A DNA stretch of 64,000 nt from Rhyzopertha dominica (GCA_025024175.1 QCXZ01000137.1:78306680-78370679), one strand, 5' to 3'; shown: positions 31,067 to 43,075, numbered from the stretch's first letter. Numbers and translations: made by a program. Notes: generated by a model not told the origin, from the letters alone.

Positions 31067-33170
31067 GGGCGCATTTTAGTTAGGCCAAAAACTTTATCGC
31101 TCTTTAATCTGCCATTGAGTTAGGCCAGAAGGATGCGGACGGTGGATTATGAACCTCCCGCTGATAGTTATCGATAACGAATCCTTATCAGATCCTGCTA
31201 CCTGATACTACTTAGAAAAGTAGGTAATTTAAACGCAAACATTTTGTGCCTGTGGACCCAATAGATCACGAAACACAATTAAGATGGGTGGGACTTATTT
31301 GAAAAATGTAAAATATTATTGTACACTTGTCCATAATGTCCTAAATAATTTGTTAAAGAGGGTGGTTACCTGCTGAAATGAGTTTATAAATTCTGAAACG
31401 CAAGTCAAATTAAACAGTTTTACTAAAATTTCTAGCGCACATTCATACCGGCGAAATGGAAGTTGTATTCATGCAAAGTGAAAAAGGCAAAAAACTGTTG
31501 GTAGTGATTAAGTACAAGTTTTGCATCGCAAACGTACTGAAAAACGGAACTGTGCGTTGGAGGTGTACAAATAAAACATCGAAATGTCCCGCAAAAATCT
31601 ACACGTCGGCTGGAAATGAGATCTTGGACTCCAAATTAACTCGCAATCACAAAGAAGACATAAACCTGCACAGGCAGATTGTCAACAACAGTGTGAAAAC
31701 GAAAGCTCTAGAAAATGTACACGAAAAACATGCCAAATTAGTGCACACGGAACTTCGGTCTAACCCTGGCATAAGCAGTAATGTAATGACTTACGATATG
31801 GAACTTGTAAGACGTAATATATAGATTTACAGAAGGAAGTTAACTCCAAATCTACCCAAAACGCAAAAAGACATTTTCGAAGCAGTAAACACTTTGGCAC
31901 CTATGACAGATAAAGAAGAATCATTTGTCTTGACAAATAATACAGACCAAGGTATCATCATTTTTGCTCCTTATAGCAATCTTTACTTTTTATGTTGTAC
32001 TGAAACTGTGTATATGGACGGCACATTTGATTTTTGTCCGAAATTTTTTACACAACTCTTTACAATTCATGGATACAAGAATGGACATTACGTTCCATTG
32101 GTATTTTGTTTGCTTCCGGATAAAAAGCAATCCACATATCAAACATGTTTGAATATGTTGTGTCAAAAGTACAGTGAAAGTGACTTACAATTTTATCCTA
32201 AAAGTGTCGTGATTGATTTTGAAACTGCAATCCACAATGCTATTATGGATACTTGGGAGGAAGCTAGAGTAAGTGGATGCCGATTCCATCTTTCACAGGC
32301 ATGGTATCGAAAAGTTCACTCGCTTGGACTGTCACAAGATTATAAAAACCACACGGAAGTTGGCAAAATGTTAAGATATTGTTCTGGACTTCAGTTTATT
32401 GATTGTGATGAAGTGGGTGACGCATTCGCATTAGATTTAATTCCAATCATGCCAAAACATTCGAAACTTCAAGAGCTTTGCGACTATTTAGTGGACAACT
32501 ACATCAGCGAAAATGCCAAATTTACTCCAAATATTTGGGCAAGTTCATCTGCCTCCTCTTGCAGAACAACCAATGCGTGTGAGTCATTTCATTCAAGATT
32601 TAATAAAAGTTTTCATTCGCCTCATCCAAATATTTTTCAATTTGCTGATAGTTTGTTGAATTTTCAAAATGAAGTTTATGTTAAAATAAACACATCCAAC
32701 AAATTCCAAAAAGTTGTTAGGCGTACTGTAAAATTAAAGCAAGATTATCTTGAAGTCAAAATTAATAACTACAAACAAAATCTCATAGACAGGCTGACAT
32801 TTGTCAAAAGTGTTTCATTTAAATACGCGCCAAACATGTAAATATTTTTTATACCTTATTGTACATACATATATGTTAATATTGTGTTATTACGTATAAA
32901 TATAGGTTCGTATTTTTGTAAATTTGTAAATGTTTTTATACTTTACTGTACATACTTACATGTTATTATTGTAACGTATAAATATAAGTTTGTATTAAAA
33001 CTTGAAAATTGTTTTATTTTATTCCTTTAAGCGGGTTTACTAAGAAAAAAAACCGTAGCAACCACATTAATAAGTTACACACATCACATAAATTAAGGTC
33101 TTTCCTAATTTGCTAATAATGGTCCATCACCCGCTGTTCGGGCAAAGCAGATTCTTGGCCCAACTATATT
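31067..33170 (+). mobile_element. MULE-type DNA transposon
   Basis: The left terminus gggcgcattttagttaggcc and the right terminus (ttggcccaactatattgcggg, ending near 33170) are imperfect inverted repeats of about 25 bp. They enclose a Mutator-like transposase with an N-terminal FLYWCH-like zinc finger. A roughly 65-bp tandem duplication lies after the gene (32850-32920 and 32936-33000). A partial second copy follows in inverted orientation. I see no clear target-site duplication. Confidence 0.75.
31456..32841 (+). pseudogene. MULE transposase with FLYWCH domain, one in-frame stop
   Basis: The ATG at 31456 opens a frame of 462 codons broken only by tag 31822-31824. Residues 1-75 are FLYWCH-like (EKGKKLLVVIKYKFCI, then RWRCTNKTSKCPAKIY, then NHKED). 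From 31894 the MULE transposase core follows: YMDGTFDFCP with the first catalytic Asp, KSVVIDFETAI with the second, CRFHLSQAWYRKV, and NACESFHSRF with a candidate Glu. The inverted partial copy (33190-33573) keeps an Arg codon (cgg) where this copy has tag, so the stop is a later mutation. Apart from it the enzyme looks complete. Confidence 0.85.
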
Positions 33171-33179
33171 GCGGGATTA

Positions 33180-33967
33180 GTTGACCCGCTCAGTCAGAGA
33201 ACATCCGTATATTATGCCTTACACGTTCCATATCGTAAGTCGTTATGTCACTGCTTATGCCAGGGTTAGACCGAAGTTCCGTGTGCACTATTTTGGCAGG
33301 TTTTTCGTGTACATTTTCTAGAGCTTTCCTTTTCACACTGTTGTTGACAATCTGCCTGTGCAGGTTTATGTCTTCTTTGTGATTGTGAGATAATTCGGAG
33401 TCCAAGATCTCATTTCCAGCCGACGTGTAGATTTTTGCGGGACNTTTCGATATTTTATTTGTACACCTCNNACGCACAGTTCCGTTTTTCAGCACGTTTG
33501 CGATGCAAAACTTGTAGTTATTCACNANCAACAGTTTTTTGCCTTTTTCACTTTGCATGAATACAACTTCCATTTCGCCGGTATGAATGTGCGCTAGAAA
33601 TTTTAGAAAAACTGTTTAATTTGACTTACGTTTCAGAATTTATAAACTCATTTCAGCAGGTAACCACCCTCTTTAACAAATTATTTAGGACATTATGGAC
33701 AAGTGTACAATAATATTTTACATTTTTCAAATAAGTCTTACCCATTTTAATTGTGTTTCGTGATCTATTGGGTCCATAGGCATAAAATCTTTGCGTTTAA
33801 ATGACCTACTTTTGTAAGTATTGTAGTATCAGGTAGCAGGATCTGATAAGGATTCGTTATCGATAACTATCAGCGGGAGGTTCATAATCCACTGTCCGCA
33901 TTCTTCTGGCCCAACTCAATGGCAGATTAAAGAGCGATAAAGTTTTTGGCCCAACTATAATGCGCCC
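33180..33967 (-). pseudogene. inverted, truncated second MULE copy (5' end only)
   Basis: About 780 bp on the minus strand repeat the left end of the MULE. The terminus gggcgcattatagttgggcc begins at 33967, then come the same 5' region and the first 120-odd codons of the FLYWCH-containing transposase (33573-33190). The copy breaks off just after the point matching 31825. Identity is high, with scattered differences and several N bases. The two copies face each other, so the locus reads as a 770-bp inverted repeat around the transposase core. Confidence 0.85.
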
Positions 33968-35079
33968 GAGAAAACTACAAATACAACCCTTGCATTCTAT
34001 GTATATGCTACAAAGTCTATGCCCAAAATGAGCTCCGATAAGCGGAATGCTACATGGGCTACTGCTCTGCCGATATCACCCGCACAGGTATCTGGCGGTA
34101 TCAGTACCTCTTTTTTTCGTAGTCGCTCACAGTGCATCTCGTATAACCTGGTACATCCGTGCATGCGGTAGTAAAAAGAGACCGGTCAGCGAAACAAGTA
34201 ATTAAGAGGAATAGTAGCAAATAAAAACGACTAATTTTCTTTGATAAATCACCGAGGTGTATACGGTTTCAATTAAAATAAGCAATATAAATCGAAAGAT
34301 TGAAAACGATAGCGGTAAAACATGACAACAGAACGGCGCAACTTGCCCAGCAATTGGAAATAAATTGCAGTTTTAATTATATGATACATGTAGTATTTTA
34401 CGGGATCGTGATTGGTGGAAATAATGAAGCCACTAATCATTCCTGCTTGATGGCGGTTAAACCAGCTCATTTCTATAATTGCCCCATAAACATGCCAGTT
34501 CGCGGTTCTAGTGCTCACAGCCGCTTGCAAAAACCTTCGTGATTTGCTGTAATCACTCAATACCGCTTGACCAAGGAAAGCCGTACTGCTGTATATTTTA
34601 AATTTGTTCGCTGACTTGCCATTGAACAAGTGATGGACGTTGTTCATTAAACAATAGTGCCCGGGGGTCGTTTGTTCCGTGTTATTAATGTTAACGACAA
34701 TTCAGTATTGCAATGCAATAAAGATGGAAAGGGAAATACTGAATAGCGATGTCCAACCCTACATTGTTAACAATAAATTTAAGTAGAGAACTGTGACTTT
34801 TTTAAACAGTATGTATAAGCCTAGAATAACGCAGCAAAATTGATGAATCACTGTTGAATGAAGAAATGGAAATATACAAAACACTATAAATGACACTTAA
34901 GCGGGGAACAGAACGAAAAAGTAATCGGAAAGTAGCATACCCAGTGAAAAAAATTCGCAGAACTTTAATATAATTTAAATAAAATTTAATTTAAACAGAG
35001 TATACAAAGTAACTATATTCACTCAAACGTTAAAAGTTTCTGGTCTTATATAACACAACAAAAGTCTTGCAAGATAAAT
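33968..35079. other. no gene seen
   Basis: A minus-strand frame of 124 codons (34273-34647) overlaps frames on the other strand and has no family signature, so I do not call it. The rest is A+T-rich without structure. Confidence 0.35.
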
Positions 35080-36600
35080 AACCCCCCATATGTGGTGTCT
35101 TACAATGATCGTGTTGCCAGTGATAACGTAGCTGCATGTAATCTATTCTCTGATTCCTTTTCCTCTGTATTCATTTCCGATTCGTTATCACCTAATATTC
35201 AACGCACCCAAAGTTCCAATTGCATCGAAATAAAATACATCTCAAAAGAATCAATAGCAGAAAAAATTATCTCACTAGATATACGTCAGGGCACCTGGCA
35301 TACTTATCAAAACGTGCGATGAGATTCTTGCTGAACCACTTAGTATTATATTCAATAAGTCTTTGAAAGAAAGGGTGTTCCCATGCAAATGGAAACAAGC
35401 AAACATTGTCCCCATTTATAAATCAGGAGATAGACCAAAGTGAGCAACTATCGTCCCATACCGCTCTGATCAATTTTTGGTAAAATTTTTGAAAGCTGTG
35501 TTACTGATGAATTATTTTTCAACATTAAACAACACATAGATGAATGTCGACAGTAACTAATCTCGTTACTTTTGTTCAACATTTGTCAGAGAGCATGGAT
35601 AAAAGAGCTCAAGTGGATGTCGTGTATACCGACTTTTCCAAAGCGTTCGATAAAGTTCACCATGCCTCCCTTCCTATTAAATTGGAGAATTTCGGTGTGC
35701 ATGGTAATCTGCTAAGGTGGATAAACTTATCTAATAGGAGCCAAGATGTAAAAATAAAAAACTCAGTATCGTCTTCAGTACCTGTAACATCCGGTGTACC
35801 GCAGGGCTCTCATCTAGGTCCTCTGCTATTTCTTATTTTTATTAATGATATTGGTAATTTTATTCAACACTCAAATTATCTACTGTACGCAGACGATATA
35901 AAAATTTACAGAGAAATAACTAACTTACATGATGCACTGCTTTTTATTTATATCTAAACCTAGACAAGTGTGATCAGCTCACTTTCACGAGAAATAGGCT
36001 GTCGGTCCCCACTAAATAAGTAATAAACAACCACACCCTTAACTCTATTAATGCAATAAAGGACCTGGGCGTCATTGTGGGCAGCAAACTAAGGTTTGAA
36101 TTGCACATTGTAGAAATAATACAGCGCTCGCTCAAAAACTTAGGTTTTATTTTTAGAACCGTCGCTAAATTTACCAATATAAAATCATTGAAAATTCTCT
36201 ACGATACCTTGGTGCGCAGCCATCTAGAGTATGCTAGCGTACAAATGCATTAACCGAATTGAAAGCGTACAAAAAATCATTGGTAAGCTTAATTATAAGT
36301 TTAACAGAGATCTCCACACCTTGACTTACGAATATAACTTAAAAAAGTACAATATGACAAGCTTAAGCAAGCGACGCTAGAATTTTGATATTATCTTTCT
36401 GTACAAGGTAGTCAAGTCGGTGTTGCCAGCATCTTTAATCAGTCACGTAAATATTAATATTCCTCTATACCCTCTTAGGACTAAGAGTACATTTCATGTT
36501 TGCACTTGCAACACTAGTCACCGTCATATCGTGTAATTTACACTTATAACTCGACTTATACTCATCTCTTAAAAACTCCTCTCACCACTAATTACTTCAT
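35080..36600 (+). pseudogene. Jockey/CR1-like LINE relic
   Basis: Reverse-transcriptase blocks in order: the pre-RT segment (35092-35322), LSIIFNKSLKERVFPCKWKQ and IVPIYKSGD near 35340-35435, TDFSKAFDKVHH near 35628, SGVPQGSHLGPLLFLIFIND near 35790-35850, and YADDIK at 35885-35902. The C-terminal end (PLYPLRTKSTFHVC) appears near 36460-36505. Stops and frameshifts interrupt it and the endonuclease is missing. Confidence 0.8.
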
Positions 36601-36753
36601 TTTAATACGCTACTTAGTGTTTTCCTGTTTTTTGGATTCTCTGAATCTGTTGCAAAACCAATGTTATTCAGGCAGTTTCTCCTATTACTGTTATAGGCTT
36701 TTTCAGTGGTGAGCTCGTGATCGTGGGCCTAGTCGTCGCGGTTAGCAAGACCT

Positions 36754-36805
36754 TTCTGCTGAAGATGCCTGGCACACTAGTTAGACGAAACGTCTGGATA
36801 CAGAA
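36754..36805 (+). other. hammerhead-like motif of the kind found in Penelope-like elements
   Basis: Contains ctgaaga (fits the hammerhead core CUGANGA) and, 18 bases on, gac-gaaa-cgtc, with outer complementary ends ttctg and cagaa. Similar ctgaaga...gaaacgtc stretches are common at the ends of Penelope-like elements. The stem between the two core parts is poorly paired here (only tgcc/ggca), so it is probably inactive. Confidence 0.35.
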
Positions 36806-36850
36806 GAAGGCGACATCGACCAGATAAATGAAAAGGAAACTAAGAGACAT

Positions 36851-38029
36851 TGAACGTGTCAGTCGTTATTGTGAAAAAAATAAAGGCAGCACAAAGTCAT
36901 CAATATGAATTTTGCAAGAGCACATCTGCTGATGCACAGTAAACTTGTAGAGGTACATTAAAAGTCAAAATTAAAACCTTTCAATTTCAGTTATGCGGAG
37001 GTTTGCACTAATTGGGCGTACACATTATATCGTAATTAAACCAAATTAAAATATCAAAATTGCTAAAAGTTGCCCCGAGTATTTCATTAAATGCAGTAAT
37101 TTAAATTCGTACACGTAATTTAGATGCCTGTAATGTAGATATTAAGCATATGTCAGGCAAGTAATAAGTTAAATTTATGGTAACCTGTAATACATAAGCA
37201 GATAAGGACAAGCCAATAATATTTTTATGGGCCCTCATTTCGGTTCCTTTTCCCGAGGACGCGCATAATAAACTTATTTATTATTAATGCAATCATTTTC
37301 GTCGATATAAAAGTCGGCTCGCCTAATTAGCTCGTCGTTTTTACAAACGTCTTGCACAATAACACGAAAATCGCATTACTTATCGCGTATGAATATGGCC
37401 CCTTTCCGTTTATCACCGCACCGTAAGCGGCGTCGTAATAATAAGCTCCTAGTTTGCCTAATTGCGATTCTTCACATTCCCGCAGCACATAAAACCGTAC
37501 AAGTAATTTAATTAAACGCGGAATTTATGCAATACACCGAATGTATCATAAAGAGTAATTGAATGCAATTTAATGAAATTTTAATTATAATGAACTATCT
37601 CGGTGTATTTTTAATTACGCGTGTGTGAAACTCCTATAATGTTTTGATTTAGATTAATGAACGGCATAAAATTGCAAACGCTACGTTAAAAGCTATTTTA
37701 CATCGGCCGTTGAGCGCACATATACTAAATGCGGCCTCATTAATGCGATATTGCGTCGTATGCGTTGAGTTCTTTAGCGGTTTTGCATACACCACACCTT
37801 TTTGTCGTAAAACTAAAAATTATACTGCGCTTCGCTGACTGCCAACAAGCACAAAATGAGCAAGTTTATGGAGTTCTTCGGTCTTGCTTGTAATACGCTT
37901 TACTCGGCAATGTAAAAGTAAGCCAAATAAATAATTGGTCCCTTATTACATAGGTTTAATATTGCCTGATACTTGATGATATACTTGAAGATTATTTAAA
38001 CCTCTCCCTCGCCAAACAGATGAGAACAA
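36851..38029. other. no gene; TAAT-rich island about 37200-37650
   Basis: No coding signal. From about 37240 to 37620 there are many homeodomain-type motifs (cctaattagc, taatttaattaaa, ttttaattataat, tttttaattacgcg) with G+C-richer spacers. It looks unlike the surrounding transposon debris and may be conserved regulatory DNA; that is inference only. Confidence 0.35.
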
Positions 38030-39500
38030 GGAAAACCCATCATAGTGGGCTGCAACAAATAAAACTAGCAAAACTAGAGGTCAGAAATGACCAAAGCAGC
38101 ACGAAAATACGAAATGGCAGGACGATAACAAGGAACCGAGAGTAAAATTCATTGATTAAAGAGACCACTGGCCGATAAGTGAACTATTAATTTTAGTGGA
38201 ACTAGATCGAATCATAAATAGCATGAAAAATAATAAAACCAATAGATCTAGATACGAGTAGGATAAACAACGAACTAACAAAGTATGCACCGGAAATAAC
38301 AAAACAAGAAATACATAAAATAATAACAACAGCTTAGCTGCTAAATTAAATTCCCCAAAATTGGAGCAAAGCTGTACAAATTCCCATTCCTAACGTAAAA
38401 ACCCTATCGAAGAATAACGCTAGATACCACACACACTTTCTATTCTCAGAACAAGAAAAGTACATCCCCGAAGTGCCCATAATCAAGCAGTCTTCGCCGA
38501 AAACAGATCAGTAAACGATCATATATTCATGGTAAAGCGCGTACTAGATGAAAAATGCAAAGAAGGTACAAATATGTTTGTCATCTCTATAGCGATACAG
38601 TGGTTTGGTCAAACAACCCCAGTAAAACAAAAAAAAGTCCTAGATAACATCATTCAAAAAACTATGGCACAACTAACAAAAATATAAGACAAGGAAATAA
38701 AATAAAACTTCCGTTTACACTGTGCAGACGGACTGCTGGTAACAATAGAGAATGAAGAAGATTTCACCACTACGTAAACAACATAGAATATATGCTATTA
38801 GAAAACAGGCTAACCATAAATTACAACAAAACTACCAAAACGTTAATGACAGGTAGCGTATACAAACTAAGGAGCCGAAATATAACGTTGACAAACAAAA
38901 TAAAATATCTGGGAACCTAATTAACAAGCTACTCAACCTCAGGAAAGGAGTCAAAGACAGGACAAAAACCGCGCATAGAAGACAATATCTATATTACCTA
39001 CCATTTGTAGAGAAATACAAGCTGGAAAGGATCATCTATAATAATATACATATCGATAATACTACCCATCATGACATACGTAGTCAAAAGTGTCGCTATT
39101 AACAAAGATAGCAGAAAAAAATATCGTGGATTTGTTGGCCAAAACTGTCAAACAAACCGAAAATCCAGGAACAACAGAACTCCAAGAGGGAAAGACAATC
39201 ACAAAAAGAATAGAAGAAGAATATGTAAGGATATATTCGGGACAAATTCAGAGGACAGAATAAGATTATATACTACAAACAGCGTGAAAATGAACAGCAA
39301 TAAGCTCAAAGCAGGACGACGTGATGAACAATGGTGAAGGATTTCATAGCAAAATCAAACATAATTGAAGAACAGTGGTCAGAAATCGCAAAAGACAAGA
39401 AGAGGGAAGTCCTAAAACTGTATACAATCTGAGACAGCAGCTCGACCGAGGAAGAACAAAAATAGTGCAGCCGAACTAGGCTACCATCCAACACAGAAGC
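38030..39500 (+). pseudogene. LINE relic B, copy 2 (internally deleted)
   Basis: Related to 17425-18790. Shared stretches include gaaaacagatcagtaaacga, the segment around ggtttggtcaaacaacccc, the aacgttaaagaca-like thumb region and the end cgaggaagaacaa. This copy keeps some upstream sequence that the other lacks (TKYAPEITKQEIHKII, NWSKAVQIPIPN near 38270-38390). It has lost the palm centre, and cagacgg replaces the YADD coding part. Dead. Confidence 0.7.
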
Positions 39501-39504
39501 TAAT

Positions 39505-39650
39505 ATGGACCACATCCACATGATGGCTAACTGATGGATAATTTTTTGCAAAACGCTTTTGATGATCGATGGATAGCAAACAATGGTCCTTTCCTTTGGC
39601 CATCTTGCTGCCCCGATCTGACTCAATAAGTACAATCCACAAAGGTTTCT
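39505..39650 (+). pseudogene. mariner transposase fragment
   Basis: The plus strand reads NFLQNAFDDRWIANNGPF, then LWPSCCPDLTQ (about 39538-39625). This matches the stretch between the second and third catalytic Asp in the DD36D-like mariner at 48167-49628. It is joined directly to the end of the preceding LINE. Confidence 0.6.
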
Positions 39651-41288
39651 GAGATGCCAAAAAAGCAAGGACGTTAGTTTGTACATTTACTGATTTCTTT
39701 ATAGAGATCCTTATTTTAGCCTATTTCTTTCTAAATTAAACGTGCACTGTTATTTTGAGTTACATGTTCTTGATATAACTTTATTACATTCTCTATAAAC
39801 AGTAAATAAGTTTAAATATTAATTTCTGAAATTTAAGCGCTCTGGCTCGATGTGATGTATGTGTGTTTTATCGAAAATTTATAATCATGGTAGATATTAT
39901 CTTGACATGATTATGTGTTATAAGATTGTGCTGCTATGGAGGTAATCATCAAAACCTGCTCGATTGTTCTTGCCTGCAACTGTGTTACTCTGCTGCGTTC
40001 GCGTTTTCAGCAACCCTAAATGTCAGCATGAAATAATAAATTCGCGTTTTTGCAGCGTTTTGCCCGTCTGTCGCCAGATTGAAATATCAAAGTCGGGCTG
40101 GAATGCCGCACCATAGCACGCAAATAGAGGGGTGCATGTCGTCCCATTACGATATCACCCCTGCTGCCACGCTCTCGATAATGAACATGTACGCCGACGA
40201 GAGCAGTCCATTATTTCTAGAATGTGACGCGACATTGACGATTGGTAGGAATGGCCTAAAAATCTGCCCTTGTGTGTTTCGATCAATTGTAGTCGACGAT
40301 AGTTATTATTGGAATAGCGGAAATAGATATAATAAGTTGATAAATTCTAAATGTTTTCCAACATTTTTTACAGCTTAATTTTGTTTTCTAAGCCATTCAA
40401 TATCCAAGAATTGCTTAAATAAAGGAATTTGCAAACTTTATTACAGTTATGCTTAAAAATTAAACTCAGAGATATGTTTAATCAATGGTTTTCAGCAAAA
40501 TATTAAATTTGCTAAATCCCTTGCAAGCGGCAACATGAAAAATTACTAAGAATTAGTATTTTTTGTAAAAAATTAATTCCAAAAATATCTAATGTTTTGC
40601 AGAAGTACTTGTATGTTAAAATTTAGCAATGAAAATAACATGAAATTAACAATATAAAAGTCCTTTTTGCAATATAACATTAAACTACCTAAATTTTGGT
40701 GATAGTCAATCAATAGCAGTTAAAGATGTTAAAAATCGATATGAATGCATACTGGCAAATTGTCAGAGGTTTTTTAAACTGACAAAAGACTTGTACAAAG
40801 TTAAAAAAATATAGTATATTTATGTAAAAAGCGAATCGTGTATAAAGATATTATCACTATTATTCTTCATATAACTGCACTTACACCAGTTATGTCAAGT
40901 AAATAGTGTTAAAGATCATCTTCACTATTTGATGTTTACTTGGCTATTATAAAATATATCATAATATGACAATTTCAGTTTCCAATAAATCATTTAATTA
41001 TAGTTTAAACATTTTGCTCCTTCGAGAACGCACTCCAAGAAAAAGACTTTAGCGATCATAAAAGCTTCAAACACTCAAGAAGAAAACATCAGATCAAGAA
41101 CTTAAGAACTACAAACATTCAACGGTTCAGCAGCAAACATCATCATCACAGTCTCATAACAAAACATATTCAAGATTATTCATCAATTGCAAAATGCTAA
41201 GTTTAGTCTTTAATCTGTTAAAGGAGAACATCATCCAGCAGTTGTATAATGGTCTTCAAAATATAACTCTTATTTAATTATAAATTCT
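39651..41288. other. no gene seen
   Basis: A plus-strand frame at 40079-40378 (99 codons) lies in a G+C-richer patch and has no recognisable domain. 40380-41280 is very A+T-rich and featureless. Confidence 0.35.
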
Positions 41289-41780
41289 TCAACTACGCTT
41301 TTTTACCGCTGTTGTTCGGAACTGCGCTGGACGGTCAATGATATCTTCGCTATTGCTTATCGAAACTGAGGGATTTCGTTCATGAACATCATGCTCATGA
41401 TGATGTAATTTTCTGGCCAGACTTAGCGTCCTGTCATTTCGCCCGACGAACACAGCAGTAGCTCCATGAGCACAACATTCGGTTTGTCCCCAAAAATGAT
41501 AATCCACCAAACCTTCTACAGGCATGACCTATTGAGGATTTCTGGGCAATTCTCCAACAGAAGCTGCGCTCCATGGACTTGGAGTTGTCCAGAACCTTAT
41601 GAATGATAGACAGATGAAAGTAGTGTGAATAATTGCATTAAATAAAATTTGGTTAAAATTATCAGGAGGTGAAAAATTTTCAATCCCAATTTTGTGCCAA
41701 AAAGGACATACGTTATTATAGACTATTTTAGTATAATCTGGTCGCCTTATTTGGTTTTCAGTTAGTTTTTTTTCTAACAA
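41289..41780 (-). pseudogene. unrecognised minus-strand frame with one in-frame stop
   Basis: Two frames, 41780-41529 and 41525-41289, lie in the same phase, separated only by tag 41528-41526, about 160 codons in all. Composition looks protein-like. The second part has a His-rich run (KLHHHEHDVHE) and a Ser/Asp stretch; the first is aromatic-rich. I cannot assign a family. It sits just downstream (minus-strand sense) of the Penelope-like fragment, so it could be another relic or a pseudo-exon. Confidence 0.2.
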
Positions 41781-41799
41781 GCTGATTGAACGTATGTGC

Positions 41800-43075
41800 T
41801 TTGTCTCACTTGATTTATCAGATAACTCTGACGATCGTTTCGACCTAAAATGGTCATTGTCAAAGAGATAACAGCGTTATACTAAACTCAGATGTGCAGA
41901 ATTTTGTTTGCATCCCCTTTTTACAGGGTTTGTAAAATACAGTAGTAAAATCTCACGCCTGGGTTTAAAGGTCGACTTTATAATTTCGGCAATATCAAAG
42001 GCGTACTGGACGTGGGAATTTCTATTTGTGTATTTGCCAAATGTTTTTTCTGATGCTGAGCTTTTTTAATTTCCAAAAGTTCTAAAAGGTTCGGTTTTTT
42101 ACCTTTTGCTTTCGCAATGCAAAATTTTGACGTCGTTTTGATCTAAGTGATGTCTATCTCTTATGCAATGGTCAGCAAAACCTGTTGTGATTTTGTTTGA
42201 ATTTATATTCGCAACGTGTTCTTTAATTCTGTTTTTAATAGCTCTACCTGATTGTCCTATGTATATCACGTCACATTGCATGTATTTTGTTTGGTAAATG
42301 CCGTTTTTGTTCAATTTATTAGATTTTGGCTTATTGTTANCTAGAAGACCTCCCAAATTGCACTTATTAACCTCTATTGCTTTTATTTCGAGTCTATTCA
42401 GCCTATTTATAACACTAACTCCTTTAACATAATTTACTGCGGCAAAATCACGTTCTGTTTCATTGATGTTAGCATTGTAGAGCATTCTTTGTATTCTAAT
42501 TTTATATTGCTTTTTAAGTATTTGGTACACAATTTTTGTGTCGTATCCATTGTTAAACGCTATTTGTTTAATTGTCGTCAATTCTTTTTCGAAACTTTCT
42601 TTTCTAAGTGGTATATTTATTAGTCTGTTTATTAAACTATAAAACACGGAATGCTTAATCTGTAACAATTGATTTGAAGAAGCCGGGATTGTAACATCTG
42701 TCTGTATTGGTTTTCTATAAATTTCAAAGTCTATTTTACTATTTTTTACCGATATTGATAAGTCCAGAAAATGAAGAACTCCATCCTTCTCTTTTTCTAG
42801 GGTAAATGGAATCTTTTTATTTATTGTATTTAAGAATTTTAAGAATACATCCAACTGTCAGTTTTCGTCCGAATACAAAAAATATCATCAACATATCTAG
42901 TCCAGAATAATACATTTTTAATAATTTCATTTTTCTTTGCAAAAAGCTTTTCTTCGAAAATTGACATGAAAATTTCGGCCAAAACTGGANACAAAGGTGA
43001 ACCCATTGGCAGTCCATCGTCCTGCTTGTAGAATGTGTCATTGAACGTAAAATAAAGCACATACGTTCAATCAGC
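41800..43075 (-). pseudogene. Penelope-like element, 3' half (RT end and GIY-YIG endonuclease)
   Basis: In minus-strand order: RT palm with DGLPMGSPL and RYVDDIFCI (43060-42850), a frameshift near 42845, then the RT end and linker (LHFLDLSIS, IYRKPIQTD) and the GIY-YIG endonuclease (GIYQTKYM ... VIYIGQSGRAIKNRIKEH, 42310-42200). The frame ends at 42099. A hammerhead-like motif follows near 41829-41866. The copy is cut at about 43075, so the first half of the RT is missing. A related first half is at 52190-52905. One N at 42340 and one at 42990. Confidence 0.88.
41829..41866 (-). other. hammerhead-like motif at the 3' end of the Penelope-like element
   Basis: On the minus strand: tttgacaa, then stem gacc-attttA-ggtc, then gaaac, with outer flanks ctct...gac and gtcagag that can pair. 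This is the order of a hammerhead ribozyme core (CUGANGA, stem II, GAAA), with a change in the first core block (TGACAA for UGANGA). Terminal hammerhead motifs are known in Penelope-like elements. Stem II is perfect over four base pairs. Confidence 0.5.
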
